From JAKAWQ01 sp963745975 (GTDB taxonomy: Bacteria; Pseudomonadota; Alphaproteobacteria; Acetobacterales; Acetobacteraceae): 64,000 bases of DNA. The notes beneath the pieces were generated by a model. The model was not told the DNA's origin and ran no database searches. It was given only the letters and a program-made list of their open reading frames with translations. Where the stretch lies: positions 62,001-126,000 of the forward strand of contig CAVUZJ010000018.1 of the NCBI GenBank assembly GCA_963745975.1. The letters run 5' to 3'. This document shows, in pieces, positions 51,108 to 60,316 of the stretch. The position numbers and the translations under genes were made by a program. Within the stretch, counting starts at the first letter, position 1; each line of letters begins with the position of its first letter.

Positions 51108-51114
51108 ACAAGAC
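51101..51114. promoter_or_regulatory. Candidate GntR operator GTCTT-ATAC-AAGAC
   Basis: A perfect 5-base inverted repeat with four central bases overlaps the -10 element between the divergent GntR and SuyA-like genes. It resembles the GT.TA.AC core of HutC-type operators and shares GTCT/AGAC arms with GTCTAGAC at 43105. Confidence 0.6.
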
Positions 51115-51157
51115 TGGAGCGCCAGAAGCGGCCGGCGCACGCGGCAAGAGGAGCGTC

Positions 51158-51445
51158 ATGGAAATCCCCCAATTGCTGGTGCACAACCCCAAGGACAATG
51201 TCGGGGTCGTCGTGGTCGAGAGCCTGAAGGCGGGCACCGACATGCTCTGCGTGATCACCGAGAACAATTCCTCCTTCCGCCTGACCGCGGCGGTGGACGT
51301 GCCGATCGGCCACAAGATCGCTCTCAAGGATCTCAAGGCGGGCGATACCGCCATCAAGTACGGCGAGGATATCGGGCGAATGGTTGCCGGGGCATCGAAG
51401 GGCTGGCACGTGCACGTCCATAACCTCAAGACCAAGCGCTGGTAG
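51158..51445 (+). CDS. UxaA-family small subunit (SuyA-like, SAF domain)
   Basis: A 95-residue SAF-domain protein corresponding to the N-terminal part of altronate/galactarate dehydratases. As a separate chain it is like SuyA, the small subunit of (2R)-3-sulfolactate sulfo-lyase. 'LVHNPKDNVGVVVVESLKAG' and 'VPIGHKIALKDLKAGDTAIK' are typical, and 'YGEDIGRMVAGASKGWHVHV' matches the 'G..IG.a...I..G.hVH.hN' motif. The pair may remove sulfite from sulfolactate or water from a hydroxy acid. There is a ribosome binding site-like GAGGAG 10 bases upstream. Confidence 0.85.
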   Translation: MEIPQLLVHNPKDNVGVVVVESLKAGTDMLCVITENNSSFRLTAAVDVPIGHKIALKDLKAGDTAIKYGEDIGRMVAGASKGWHVHVHNLKTKRW

Positions 51446-51458
51446 GGGAAGAAGACCG

Positions 51459-52637
51459 ATGACTGCAACCGGCAATCTTCGATTCTCGGGCTGGCGGCGC
51501 GCGAACGGCCGCGTCGGCGTGCGCAACCACGTGGCGATCCTGCCGCTCGACGATCTCTCCAATGCCGCCTGCGAGGCGGTCGCCAACAACATCAAGGGCA
51601 CGCTTGCCCTGCCCCACGCCTATGGGCGGCTGCAGTTCGGCGCCGATCTCGATCTCTTCTTCCGCACCATCATCGGCACCGGCGCCAACCCCAACGTGGC
51701 CTCGGTCATCGTGATCGGCATCGAGCCGGGCTGGACCGGGCGGGTCGTCGATGGGATCGCCAAGACCGGGAAGAAGGTCGAAGGGTTCGCCATCGAGCAG
51801 CACGGCGATATCAACACCATCGCCGCCGCCTCGCGGAGGGCCAAGGACCTGATGCAGGAAGCCTCGGAGATGAAGAAGGAGGAGTGCGACATCTCCGAGC
51901 TCTGGGTCTCGACCAAATGCGGCGAGAGCGACACGACCACCGGGCTCGGCTCCTGCCCGACCGTGGGTAACATGTACGACAAGCTGCTCCCGCGCGGCAT
52001 CTACGGCGTCTTCGGCGAGACCTCCGAGATCACCGGGGGCGAGCATGTGTGCAAGGCACGCGCGGCCACGCCCGAGGTCGGGGAAAAGTTCTATGCGGTG
52101 TGGAAGGCCTATCAGGACGAGGTGATCGAGCCTTACAAGGTGGACGATCTTTCGGAATCGCAGCCGACCAAGGGCAATATCGAGGGCGGACTGACGACGA
52201 TCGAGGAGAAGGCCTTCGGCAATCTCGAGAAGATCGGCCGGACGTCCCGCTACATCGACGTGCTCGGGCCTGCCGAGGCGCCAGCGAAGGGACCCGGCCT
52301 CTATTACATGGATACCTCCTCGGCCGCGGCCGAGTGCGTGACGCTGATGGCGGCTGCCGGCTACGCGGTCCACACCTTTCCCACGGGCCAGGGCAACATC
52401 GTCGGAAATCCGATCGTGCCGGTGATCAAGATCTCCGCCAACCCGCGCACGGTGCGCACGATGTCCGAGCATATCGATCTCGACGTCTCGGGGATTCTCC
52501 GCCGGCAGATGACGATCGCCGATGCGGGGGACGCGCTGATCGAGATGACCCTGCGGACCGCGAACGGCAGGCTCACGGCGAACGAGGCGCTCGGCCACCG
52601 CGAATTCGTGCTCACCAAGCTTTACCGAAGCTCGTAG
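51459..52637 (+). CDS. UxaA-family large subunit (SuyB-like lyase)
   Basis: A 392-residue C-terminal-type UxaA protein: 'RANGRVGVRNHVAILPLDDL', 'CEAVANNIKGTLALPHAYGR', 'GTGANPNVASVIVIG', then 'TKCGESDTTTGLGSCPTVGN', 'TGQGNIVGNPIVPVIKISAN', and the end 'LGHREFVLTKLYRSS'. The sequence, as I recall the family, is much closer to SuyB (sulfolactate sulfo-lyase large subunit) than to altronate or galactarate dehydratase. None of the usual suy/slc neighbours (sulfolactate dehydrogenases, sulfite exporter) is present, so the substrate stays open. The start at 51459 fits the protein; further upstream codons overlap the small subunit. Confidence 0.85.
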   Translation: MTATGNLRFSGWRRANGRVGVRNHVAILPLDDLSNAACEAVANNIKGTLALPHAYGRLQFGADLDLFFRTIIGTGANPNVASVIVIGIEPGWTGRVVDGIAKTGKKVEGFAIEQHGDINTIAAASRRAKDLMQEASEMKKEECDISELWVSTKCGESDTTTGLGSCPTVGNMYDKLLPRGIYGVFGETSEITGGEHVCKARAATPEVGEKFYAVWKAYQDEVIEPYKVDDLSESQPTKGNIEGGLTTIEEKAFGNLEKIGRTSRYIDVLGPAEAPAKGPGLYYMDTSSAAAECVTLMAAAGYAVHTFPTGQGNIVGNPIVPVIKISANPRTVRTMSEHIDLDVSGILRRQMTIADAGDALIEMTLRTANGRLTANEALGHREFVLTKLYRSS

Positions 52638-52643
52638 GCCGGC

Positions 52644-54725
52644 TCAGAGCTGGGCGAGCGCCCGCCACTCCTCTTCCCCGATCGTGCGGACGCCGAGGTC
52701 CGTGGCCTTGCGCGCCTTCGAGCCGGGGTCGGCGCCGGCGACGAGAAGATCGGTCGCGCGCGTGACGCTGTCGGTCACTTTCGCGCCGAGCGCTTCGGCG
52801 CGGGCCTTGGCTTCGGCCCGCGTCATGGTGGCGAGCGAGCCGGTGAAGACGATCGTCTTGCCGGAGAGGGCCGAGGATCCGCTCGCGGCCGGTTCGGCAT
52901 CCGCGATGGCGACCTCGTGCTCGAGCGCTTCGAGGGCGGCGATGTTGCGCGGCTCGGCGAAGAAGGCGACGATCTCCTCGACGATCGCCGGGCCGATCCC
53001 GAGGATCGAATCGAGCGCGCGCCGCTCGGCGGACTCCCGATCGGCGGCTTTGCGCATCGCGCTCGCGAAGTGACGATAGGAGCCGTAATGACGGGCGAGC
53101 AGGCGCGCATTCGCCTCCCCGATGCGGCGGATCCCGAGGGCATGGATGAAGCGGGCGAGCGGGATCCTTCGCCGCTCCGCGATGGCGCTGGAGAGATTTC
53201 GCGCCGAGGTCTCCCCCCAGCCCTCGCGTTTGGCGATCTCGCCCTCGCGCGCGGGAAGGGCGAAAATGTCCGCCGGGCTGCGCAGGAGGCCATCGGCGTA
53301 GAATTCGGCGATCGTCTTCTCGCCGAGCCCCTCGATATCGAAGGCGGCGCGGGAGACGAAGTGGCGCAGCCGCTCGACCGCCTGCGCCGGGCAGGTAAGG
53401 CCGCCGGTGCAGCGCCGCACCGCCTCGCCGGTTTCCCGCACCGCGCGGCTGCCGCAGACCGGACAAATGTCCGGGAAGACGAAGGGCTTGGCGCCCTTGG
53501 GCCGACGGGAGGCGATCACCCCTAGCACCTGCGGGATGACGTCGCCCGCGCGCTGGATCCGCACCCAGTCGCCGATGCGGACGTCCTTGCGCGCGATCTC
53601 GTCCTCGTTGTGCAGGCTGGCGCGCGAGACGAGCACGCCGCCGACATTGACCGGCGTGAGCTGGGCCACGGGCGTGAGCGCGCCGGTGCGCCCGACCTGG
53701 ATGAGAATGTCCTCGAGCTTCGTTATCGCCTGCTCGGCCGGGAATTTCCATGCAACGGCCCAGCGCGGCGCCCGGCCGACCGAGCCCAGCCGGCGCTGCA
53801 ACGCGAGATCGTCGATCTTGTAGACGACGCCGTCGATGTCGTAGCCGAGCCCGGCACGCTCGCCGGCCATCGTCTCCTGGAATGCGGCGGCTTCGTTCTC
53901 GTCGCGCACGTGGCGCGAAAGTGGATTGACGGCGAAGCCCCAATCACGGAGCCGCTCGAGATAGCGCCAGTGCGTGTCCGCGACCGGTTCGCTCGCCGCA
54001 CCCATCGCGTAGGCGAAGAGGGAGAGGCGCCGTGAGGCGGTGATCGCGGGGTCGAGCTGGCGGAGACTGCCGGCGGCGGCGTTGCGCGGATTGGCGAAGA
54101 CCTTTTCACCCGCCTTCTCCTGCAACTCGTTGAGCGCGAGGAAGTCGGCCTTCGTCATGTAGATCTCGCCGCGGATCTCGATGAAGGAGGGAGCCCGGCC
54201 GGCGAGGTGCCGGGGCACGGCTTCGATCGTCTTGAGGTTGGCGGTCACGTCCTCGCCCTCGACGCCGTCGCCGCGCGTGGCGCCGACCGCCAATCGTCCC
54301 TGTTCGTAGGTGAGGGAGATCGAGAGCCCATCGATCTTCGGCTCCGCGACCATGGGAAGCGGGCGGGCGGGATCGAGGCCGAGGAATCGGCGGGCACGGG
54401 CGACGAACTCGGAGAATTCGGCCGGCGTGAGGACGTTGTCGAGCGAGATCATCGGCTCGCGGTGGCGAACCTTGCGGAAGCCTGCGGCAGGCTGGGCGCC
54501 GAGCCTGCGGGAGGGGGAATCGGGGCGCACGAGGGCGGGGAAGCGCGCCTCGATCGCTTCGTTGCGGATGCGCAGCTGGTCGTACTCGGCGTCCGTCATC
54601 ACCGGAGCGTCCGCCGCATAATAGGCCCGGTCGGCGGCGGTGATGCGGGTCGCGAGGCGGGCGAGCTCGGCCTTCGCCTTTCTCCCGTCCAGCGCCTCGA
54701 CCGGGGCTTCGCCGGGTTTCTTCAT
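52644..54725 (-). CDS. ligA: NAD-dependent DNA ligase LigA
   Basis: A 693-residue bacterial ligase sealing nicks in replication and repair. The adenylated Lys130 is in 'AEPKIDGLSISL'. The NAD-binding N-terminal helix pair ('AYYAADAPVMTDAEYDQL') is present. A zinc finger follows ('CPVCGSRAV' and 'CTGGLTCPAQ'), then helix-hairpin-helix repeats, and the C-terminal BRCT domain begins at 'GKTIVFTGSLATMTRAEAKA'. The start overlaps the recN stop (ATGA). A much longer upstream frame is a recN shadow. It converges with the SuyB-like gene with only six bases between stops. Confidence 0.96.
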   Translation of the reverse strand: MKKPGEAPVEALDGRKAKAELARLATRITAADRAYYAADAPVMTDAEYDQLRIRNEAIEARFPALVRPDSPSRRLGAQPAAGFRKVRHREPMISLDNVLTPAEFSEFVARARRFLGLDPARPLPMVAEPKIDGLSISLTYEQGRLAVGATRGDGVEGEDVTANLKTIEAVPRHLAGRAPSFIEIRGEIYMTKADFLALNELQEKAGEKVFANPRNAAAGSLRQLDPAITASRRLSLFAYAMGAASEPVADTHWRYLERLRDWGFAVNPLSRHVRDENEAAAFQETMAGERAGLGYDIDGVVYKIDDLALQRRLGSVGRAPRWAVAWKFPAEQAITKLEDILIQVGRTGALTPVAQLTPVNVGGVLVSRASLHNEDEIARKDVRIGDWVRIQRAGDVIPQVLGVIASRRPKGAKPFVFPDICPVCGSRAVRETGEAVRRCTGGLTCPAQAVERLRHFVSRAAFDIEGLGEKTIAEFYADGLLRSPADIFALPAREGEIAKREGWGETSARNLSSAIAERRRIPLARFIHALGIRRIGEANARLLARHYGSYRHFASAMRKAADRESAERRALDSILGIGPAIVEEIVAFFAEPRNIAALEALEHEVAIADAEPAASGSSALSGKTIVFTGSLATMTRAEAKARAEALGAKVTDSVTRATDLLVAGADPGSKARKATDLGVRTIGEEEWRALAQL

Positions 54726-56428
54726 ACTCCGGCTTGCGCTCTGCGGCGGCGGGGGGCGGCGTGCCCGGGATCGGCGAGCAGGCTGGCGGCGGCGGCGCGG
54801 GCCGCGTCGGTCACCGTGGCGCCGGCGAGCATCCTCGCGATCTCCTCCTGGCGCGGCATGCCCTCGAGCGCCGCCACGCGGGTCGCGCTGCGGCCGCCGG
54901 CTTCTTCCTTGACGATGCGGAAATGCGCGCTCCCGTGCACGGCGACCTGCGGGCTGTGCGTGACCACCAGGACCTGCATCTGCTCGGCGATGCGGGCCAG
55001 ACGCGCGCCCACCGCGGCCGCGGCGGCGCCACCGATGCCGGCATCGACCTCGTCGAAGATCAGGGTGCCCGGGTTGCGCGCGCTCACCAGGACCACCTTG
55101 AGGGCGAGCATGAGGCGCGCGAGCTCGCCGCCCGAGGCCGCACGGGCGAGCGCCGCCGGTTCCTGGCCGGGGTTGGCGGCGAGCAGAAACGAGACGACCT
55201 CGGTCCCCTCCGGCCCCCAATCCGATTCGGCGAGCGGGGCAAGGCGGCAGCAGAAGCGCGCTTTATCGAGCCGGAGCGGCGGCAGCTCGCGCGCAACTTC
55301 GGCTTCCAGGCGTCGGGCCGCTTCGGCCCGGCTTGCTGCAAGCCGGCTGGCGGCCTCGATATAGGTAGCGCGAGCCGAAGCGGCCTCTCGGGCGCGGGCG
55401 GCGGCGGAAGCGGCACCGTCCTCGATCACCGCGAGCTCTTCGTGCAGGCGTGCGCGCAGATCCGGCAGCTCGCTCACCGCCACGCCGTGTTTGCGGGCGG
55501 CGGCGCGCAGGGCGAAGAGGCGCGTTTCGGCCTCTTCAAGGCGGCGAGGATCCCCTGCTGCCGTCTCGGCCAGACGCTCGAGCAGCGACTCGGCCTCGAG
55601 GAGCGCCTCCTCGGCGCGATCGAGCGCGGCGAGCGGCTCGGCGGCAGGGGGGGTGAGGCGGGAAAGCGCGCGCACCGCCGCCCGGACCGCGGCGGCTGGA
55701 GGGGCGCCGGGGCGGTCGCGCGGGACGAGCTCGGCGAGCGCGAGCGCGAGGGCGGCGGCGCGCCGCTCGCCCTGCTGCAGGGCCTGGCGCTCGGCCACCA
55801 GGCGCACTTCCTCGTCCGGCCCGGGCGCAAGCGCGTCGAGCTCCTGAACGGCGTGGGCAAGCCACTCGACGTTCTGCTCCGTCCGCGCGCGCCCCGCTTC
55901 TTCCTCCTCGGCGGCGCGCACGCTTGCGCGCCAATCGGCGAAGGCAAGGCTCACCGCCGAAAGGAGATTTGGATCGGCTCCGAAACCATCGAGCAGTGCG
56001 CGCTGGATCGATGGCTCCGCCAGCCCGATCTGCGCGTTCTGGGACTGGATTTCGACGAGGGCGGCGCCGGCCCGGCGCAGAAGCCCGACCCCCACGGGCT
56101 GGTCGTTGATGAAAGCACGCGAGCGCCCGTCGCGTGAGAGGACACGACGGAGCAGGACCTCATCCCCGGCTTCGATGCCCTGCTCGGCGAGCAGGGCGCG
56201 GACCGGATGGTCGGCCGGCGGGGAGAATGAGGCGGCAGCACTTGCCTCCGCCGCCTCCCGGGCCACAAGCGCGGCGTCGCCTCGGGCACCGAGGGCAAGG
56301 CCAAGGCCGTCCAGCAGGATGGATTTGCCGGCGCCGGTTTCCCCGGTGAGCACGCCGAGGCCAGGGCCGAAAGTGATATCCAGCCGGTCGATCAGGACGA
56401 CGTCGCGGAGGGAGAGAGCCGTCAGCAT
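54722..56428 (-). CDS. recN: DNA repair protein RecN
   Basis: A 568-residue SMC-like ATPase. The N-terminal 'LTALSLRDVVLIDRLDITFG' and Walker A 'GETGAGKS' at residues 29-36 are textbook. A long coiled-coil middle is rich in Ala, Glu and Arg. The C-terminal half has the signature 'ASGGELARLMLALKVVL' and Walker B 'TLIFDEVDAGIGGAAA', then 'LVVTHSPQVAVHGSAHF'. It aids recombination repair of double-strand breaks. The ATG at 56428 was chosen; the frame runs open far upstream over bamD. It lies in a bamD-recN-ligA order, common in alphaproteobacteria. Confidence 0.95.
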   Translation of the reverse strand: MLTALSLRDVVLIDRLDITFGPGLGVLTGETGAGKSILLDGLGLALGARGDAALVAREAAEASAAASFSPPADHPVRALLAEQGIEAGDEVLLRRVLSRDGRSRAFINDQPVGVGLLRRAGAALVEIQSQNAQIGLAEPSIQRALLDGFGADPNLLSAVSLAFADWRASVRAAEEEEAGRARTEQNVEWLAHAVQELDALAPGPDEEVRLVAERQALQQGERRAAALALALAELVPRDRPGAPPAAAVRAAVRALSRLTPPAAEPLAALDRAEEALLEAESLLERLAETAAGDPRRLEEAETRLFALRAAARKHGVAVSELPDLRARLHEELAVIEDGAASAAARAREAASARATYIEAASRLAASRAEAARRLEAEVARELPPLRLDKARFCCRLAPLAESDWGPEGTEVVSFLLAANPGQEPAALARAASGGELARLMLALKVVLVSARNPGTLIFDEVDAGIGGAAAAAVGARLARIAEQMQVLVVTHSPQVAVHGSAHFRIVKEEAGGRSATRVAALEGMPRQEEIARMLAGATVTDAARAAAASLLADPGHAAPRRRRAQAGV

Positions 56429-56444
56429 CTCCGTCCGGGCGGGA

Positions 56445-57278
56445 TCAGAAGATCGCGCTCCAGAGGCCGCCGAAGAAACCGGGGCCCCCCGCCGGCTGCG
56501 GCGCGCTTGCCGTGACGATGCCGGCCTCGTGCAGGCGTGCGAAGGCGTCGCGATACCAGGTGCTGCCGGGATAGTTGTAGCCGAGCACGGCGCCGGCATG
56601 CGCCGCTTCGGTCTTCATGCCGAGCTTGAGATAGCATTCGACCAGACGCTCGAGCGCCTCGGGGACGTGGTTGGTGGTCTGGTAGTCCTGGACGACGGTC
56701 TGATAGCGGCCGATCGCGGCGATATAGTCGCCTTGGCGCTCGTAGTAGCGGCCGATCACCATCTCGTGGCCCGCCAGATGATCGCGGCAGAGATCGATCT
56801 TGAGGCGCGCGTCATTGGCATAGGCACTGCCGGGAAAGCGGTTGACTACCTCTTGCAGCGCGCTAATCGCCTCGCGCGTGGTCTGCTGATCGCGCAGAAT
56901 GTCCGAAATCTGCTCATAATAGCAGAGGGCGCGCAGATAGTAGGCATAGGCGATGTCGGGATTGGCGGGATGGAGCTGGATGAAGCGCTCGAGCGCGTCG
57001 ATCGCGCCCGTGTAGTCCTGCTGCAGATAGGCCGCGTAGCCGTGCATCAGCTGGGCGTTCGTCGCCCAGGGGGAGAAAGGGAAGTCCTCCTCGACCTGAT
57101 CGAAATCGCTGATCGCCTGCTTGTAGTTCTCGGCGTTCATTTGGGCGACGCCGCTCTGGTAGAGGCCCTCGGCCGTCACCGGCCCCATCTGCTTCTTGAC
57201 GGTGGGGCCACCGAAGAGCCCGCACCCACCGAGGAGGAGGGGGAGGACCATGAGAACGGAAGTAAGGCGAGGACGCAT
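56445..57278 (-). CDS. bamD: Outer membrane assembly lipoprotein BamD
   Basis: A 277-residue lipoprotein with a signal peptide and lipobox 'LLGGC' (Cys19). Five TPR-like repeats follow: 'AEGLYQSGVAQMNAENYKQA', 'ATNAQLMHGYAAYLQQDYTG', 'DIAYAYYLRALCYYEQISD' and others. 'QTTREAISALQEVVNRFPGS' is a classic BamD/ComL segment. BamD is essential in the beta-barrel assembly complex. It is 16 bases from recN, as in many alphaproteobacteria, and begins 42 bases after the fusion oxidoreductase stop. Confidence 0.95.
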   Translation of the reverse strand: MRPRLTSVLMVLPLLLGGCGLFGGPTVKKQMGPVTAEGLYQSGVAQMNAENYKQAISDFDQVEEDFPFSPWATNAQLMHGYAAYLQQDYTGAIDALERFIQLHPANPDIAYAYYLRALCYYEQISDILRDQQTTREAISALQEVVNRFPGSAYANDARLKIDLCRDHLAGHEMVIGRYYERQGDYIAAIGRYQTVVQDYQTTNHVPEALERLVECYLKLGMKTEAAHAGAVLGYNYPGSTWYRDAFARLHEAGIVTASAPQPAGGPGFFGGLWSAIF

Positions 57279-57320
57279 CTGGGGGATCCTGAGCAGGCGC
57301 CGGGCTTATAGCATAACGGA

Positions 57321-60221
57321 TCAGCGGGCTGCGAAGCGGGCGAGGGTGTAGGCGGGATCCGGCGCCTCGCCGTGGCGGATCGCAGCGGCGGCGAGGCGGC
57401 CGATGAGGGGCCCGAGCGTGTAGGCGTTGGCAGCGAGGGCGTTGAAGAAGCCCGGGAGGCCGGGGGGCTCGCCGAGGAGGGGAGCCGCGTCGATCTCGGG
57501 GGCCATGCCGGTCCAGGCACGGACGGCGGAGAGGCCGGCGAGCGCGGGAAGAGCGCGCGCGGCGACCCAGAGATTGGCCTCGATGTTGCGGCGAAGCGGC
57601 CTAGTGGCGCCGGTCGCTTCGTCGTAATCGCCGAACCAGCCGCCGCCGATCAGGAAGCTGCCGTTCGCCTGCTGCTTGAGCGAGAGGTGGCGGCCGGCGA
57701 GCAGCACGAGATGGCGCATGAGGGGCGGGACAGGCGCCGTGACGATCACCTGCTGGACGGTGCCGCTCACCGGCACGGCGAGGCCCGCCATGGCGGCGAT
57801 GCGCCTGCCGTAGGGGCCGGCGGCGTTGACGACGCGGCCGGCGCTTATCGGGCCGCTTCCGGTTTCGACGTGCCAAGCGCTGCCGGCGCGCGCAAGCGCG
57901 GTCACCTCGGTCCCGGCGATGAGCCGGGCGCCGCTCTTCTCGGCGAGACGACGAAGGGCAAGACTGCCGCGGAGGGGATCGCCGTAGCCTTCGCCGGGGC
58001 AGAAGTCCGCGCCAAGGAGATCCGGCGAAAGGGCGGGCGAGAGCGCGCGCAGCTCATTGGCTCCGATCAGGCGGCTTGGGATGCCGTGGCGGTTCTCCAT
58101 CGCGACTTTCGCGGCGAGCCATCGCATAGCGCCCTCATCCTCGGCGACCGTGAGCCCGCCTTCGGTGACGATGCCGAGCGATTCGCCCGCAACGGCTGCG
58201 ATCTCCTTCCAGAGCGCGATCGCTTGCGGACCGAGGGGGAGGGTGGAAGCGGCAGGGCCGCCGTCGGACGGGCCCGATTCCGAAAAATCGTAAGCGAGCA
58301 ACTGGACGTGCAGGCTGCCGGCATTGGCGGTGCTTGCGGCCATGGCGAAGCTTTCCGCCCGCTCGGCGACGAGCACGTCGGTGCCCTCGCTGGCAAGGTA
58401 AAGGGCGGTGGCGAGGCCGACGATGCCGCCGCCGATCACCAGGACGTCGGCAGTCCGAAGTGGGGCGGTCTCGGGGGCGGCGGCCGGCAGGGTGGCGGGG
58501 CGGCGCCCCGGGGGCGTGGGGTTGGGGATGTGGGCCGCCATGAACTCCGGGCCTGAGAACATCAACGGCGCCATTGGCACCGGGCGCACGGGCGGGCGCG
58601 GAAAGGCGAAGGCAAGGGGCTCCGGCTGCTCGGGGCAGAGGCGGGCAATCGCGGCAGCGCAGAAGCGACCCTGACAGGGTCCCATGCCGGCGCGGGTCGC
58701 CTTCTTGAGCGCGGCAAGCGAGGTGGCGCCGGCAGCGATCTCGGCACGCAGGCGGCCGACCGTGATCTCCTCGCAGCGGCAGATGATAGTCGAATCGGCG
58801 AGGGCGGCGGGATCAAAGCGGGACGGAGAGTAGATCCGCCAAAGCGCCCGCTGAAATGTCCGGGCGTGGGCAAGGGCGGCGTGGGTGGCGCTGGCAACGG
58901 GGGCGCGAAAACCGAGATCGCGGGCGGCGGCGAGCCCGGCGAGCCGGCCGCGTGCGGCGGCGACGCGGGCGCCGCCGAACTCGGCGCCGTCGCCGACCGC
59001 GAACAAGGTGGGGAGGCTCGTGCGGCCCTCTTCGTCGGTTACCGTCGCGAGGTGCCCGAGGCCGGTATCGACGAAGTGGTGCGCGGCGCCGAGCGCCCTG
59101 GCGAGCGCCGTTTCCGGCTGAAAACCTGCGTTGAGGGCGACAAGGCCGGCAGGGAGACGGCGCTCTCCGGCTGGGGTCGCGATACGGACGGAGGAGGGCC
59201 GATCCGCGCCCTCGATCGCGGTGATCCCGCTTTTCCAGAAGACGGGAACGCCTGCACGCCGGAGGCGAAGGACGTAGGAGAAACCGGCGCGGAGAAGATC
59301 GGGCGCGGCACGGGCGAGGGCGAGGGTCTGACCGAGTGCGGCGAGGCCGGGGCGCGGCGCCGCCTCGATGATGGCACCGAGGCGAACGCCGGAGGCGAGC
59401 AGTTCCGCGGCGAGCTGGAAATTGAGCGGCCCGTTGCCTGCGATGACAACGGGTTCCGCCGGGCAGACGCGCTGAGCGCGGGCAAGGGTTTGGAGAGCGC
59501 CCGTGGTCATCACGCCGGGGAGCGTCCAGCCGGGCAACGGGACGGGGCGCTCATGGGCGCCAGGGGCGAGAATGAGGCGGCGCGGGCGGAAGACGACTTC
59601 GCGGCCGCGCACGAGGGCGGCGATCTCGTCGATGGCGAAAGCGCCCCAGGCGAGGGCATTGGTCTCGATCGTGACGCCGGCCGCGGCGGCGGCTGCGCGC
59701 AGCGCGTCGCCCTCGCGGAACTGGGCATCCGGCGCGGCGTGCACGTGGCTGGCGGCGAGCGGCTTCAGGTACTGCCCGCCGGGCTTCTCCCGTTCGTCGA
59801 GCAGCACGACCGAGGCGCCCGCCACCTTGGCGGCGATCGCTGCCGAGAGGCCGGCCGGACCGGCGCCGATGACGAGGATGTCGGGGGCCTCTTCCTCAGG
59901 CTCGGGCCGGCTCGATTGGGGGGCGAGCGGAGCGAAAGACGCGGGCGGCGCGCCGGTCACCTCCATGCCGTCGGCGGCCTCGGCGAGGCAGGCACGCTGG
60001 CCCGCGCGGCCGTCGATACTGACCAGGCAATCGAAGCAGGCGCCGATCCCGCAATAGAGACCGCGCGGCGCGTCGGACGAAGTCCGGCGAAGCGAAAGGA
60101 CACCGGCGGCGGAAAGCGCGGCGGCGACGGTCTCCCCCGTGAGGGCGGGGATTTGGGTCCCGTCGAAGCGGATGGTGATCTTCCGTCCGACAGGCCGAAT
60201 GGCGGCGTGGCGAAGACGCAT
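57321..60221 (-). CDS. Single-chain fusion of the three subunits of an amine/opine dehydrogenase (HcnABC/OoxAB-like)
   Basis: A 966-residue protein joining three modules usually encoded separately. Residues 1-90 are a [2Fe-2S] domain (Cys57, 62, 65 and 78; 'YCGIGACFDC'). About 113-560 is an FAD/NAD(P)-disulfide oxidoreductase-like domain ('ILVIGAGPAGLSAA', 'LFAVGDGAEF') with a BFD-like [2Fe-2S] site at its end ('IICRCEEITVG' and 'GPCQGRFC'). About 590-966 is a DadA/glycine-oxidase-type FAD oxidase ('VLVIGGGIVGLATALYLASE', 'LLGADFCPGEGYGDPLRGSL'). Separate-gene relatives oxidise opines, D-hydroxyproline or glycine to cyanide. A 60-residue Pro-rich linker joins the last two modules. The substrate is unknown. 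Confidence 0.88.
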   Translation of the reverse strand: MRLRHAAIRPVGRKITIRFDGTQIPALTGETVAAALSAAGVLSLRRTSSDAPRGLYCGIGACFDCLVSIDGRAGQRACLAEAADGMEVTGAPPASFAPLAPQSSRPEPEEEAPDILVIGAGPAGLSAAIAAKVAGASVVLLDEREKPGGQYLKPLAASHVHAAPDAQFREGDALRAAAAAAGVTIETNALAWGAFAIDEIAALVRGREVVFRPRRLILAPGAHERPVPLPGWTLPGVMTTGALQTLARAQRVCPAEPVVIAGNGPLNFQLAAELLASGVRLGAIIEAAPRPGLAALGQTLALARAAPDLLRAGFSYVLRLRRAGVPVFWKSGITAIEGADRPSSVRIATPAGERRLPAGLVALNAGFQPETALARALGAAHHFVDTGLGHLATVTDEEGRTSLPTLFAVGDGAEFGGARVAAARGRLAGLAAARDLGFRAPVASATHAALAHARTFQRALWRIYSPSRFDPAALADSTIICRCEEITVGRLRAEIAAGATSLAALKKATRAGMGPCQGRFCAAAIARLCPEQPEPLAFAFPRPPVRPVPMAPLMFSGPEFMAAHIPNPTPPGRRPATLPAAAPETAPLRTADVLVIGGGIVGLATALYLASEGTDVLVAERAESFAMAASTANAGSLHVQLLAYDFSESGPSDGGPAASTLPLGPQAIALWKEIAAVAGESLGIVTEGGLTVAEDEGAMRWLAAKVAMENRHGIPSRLIGANELRALSPALSPDLLGADFCPGEGYGDPLRGSLALRRLAEKSGARLIAGTEVTALARAGSAWHVETGSGPISAGRVVNAAGPYGRRIAAMAGLAVPVSGTVQQVIVTAPVPPLMRHLVLLAGRHLSLKQQANGSFLIGGGWFGDYDEATGATRPLRRNIEANLWVAARALPALAGLSAVRAWTGMAPEIDAAPLLGEPPGLPGFFNALAANAYTLGPLIGRLAAAAIRHGEAPDPAYTLARFAAR

Positions 60222-60316
60222 GGGGCGCGGTGGATGCGTGGCGAGGTGACAAAACTGGCAGAGTTGCGGGCAAGCGCAAGCGGTGGGGCGGAGGCGGACG
60301 CCCCGGCGGCGCCGGA

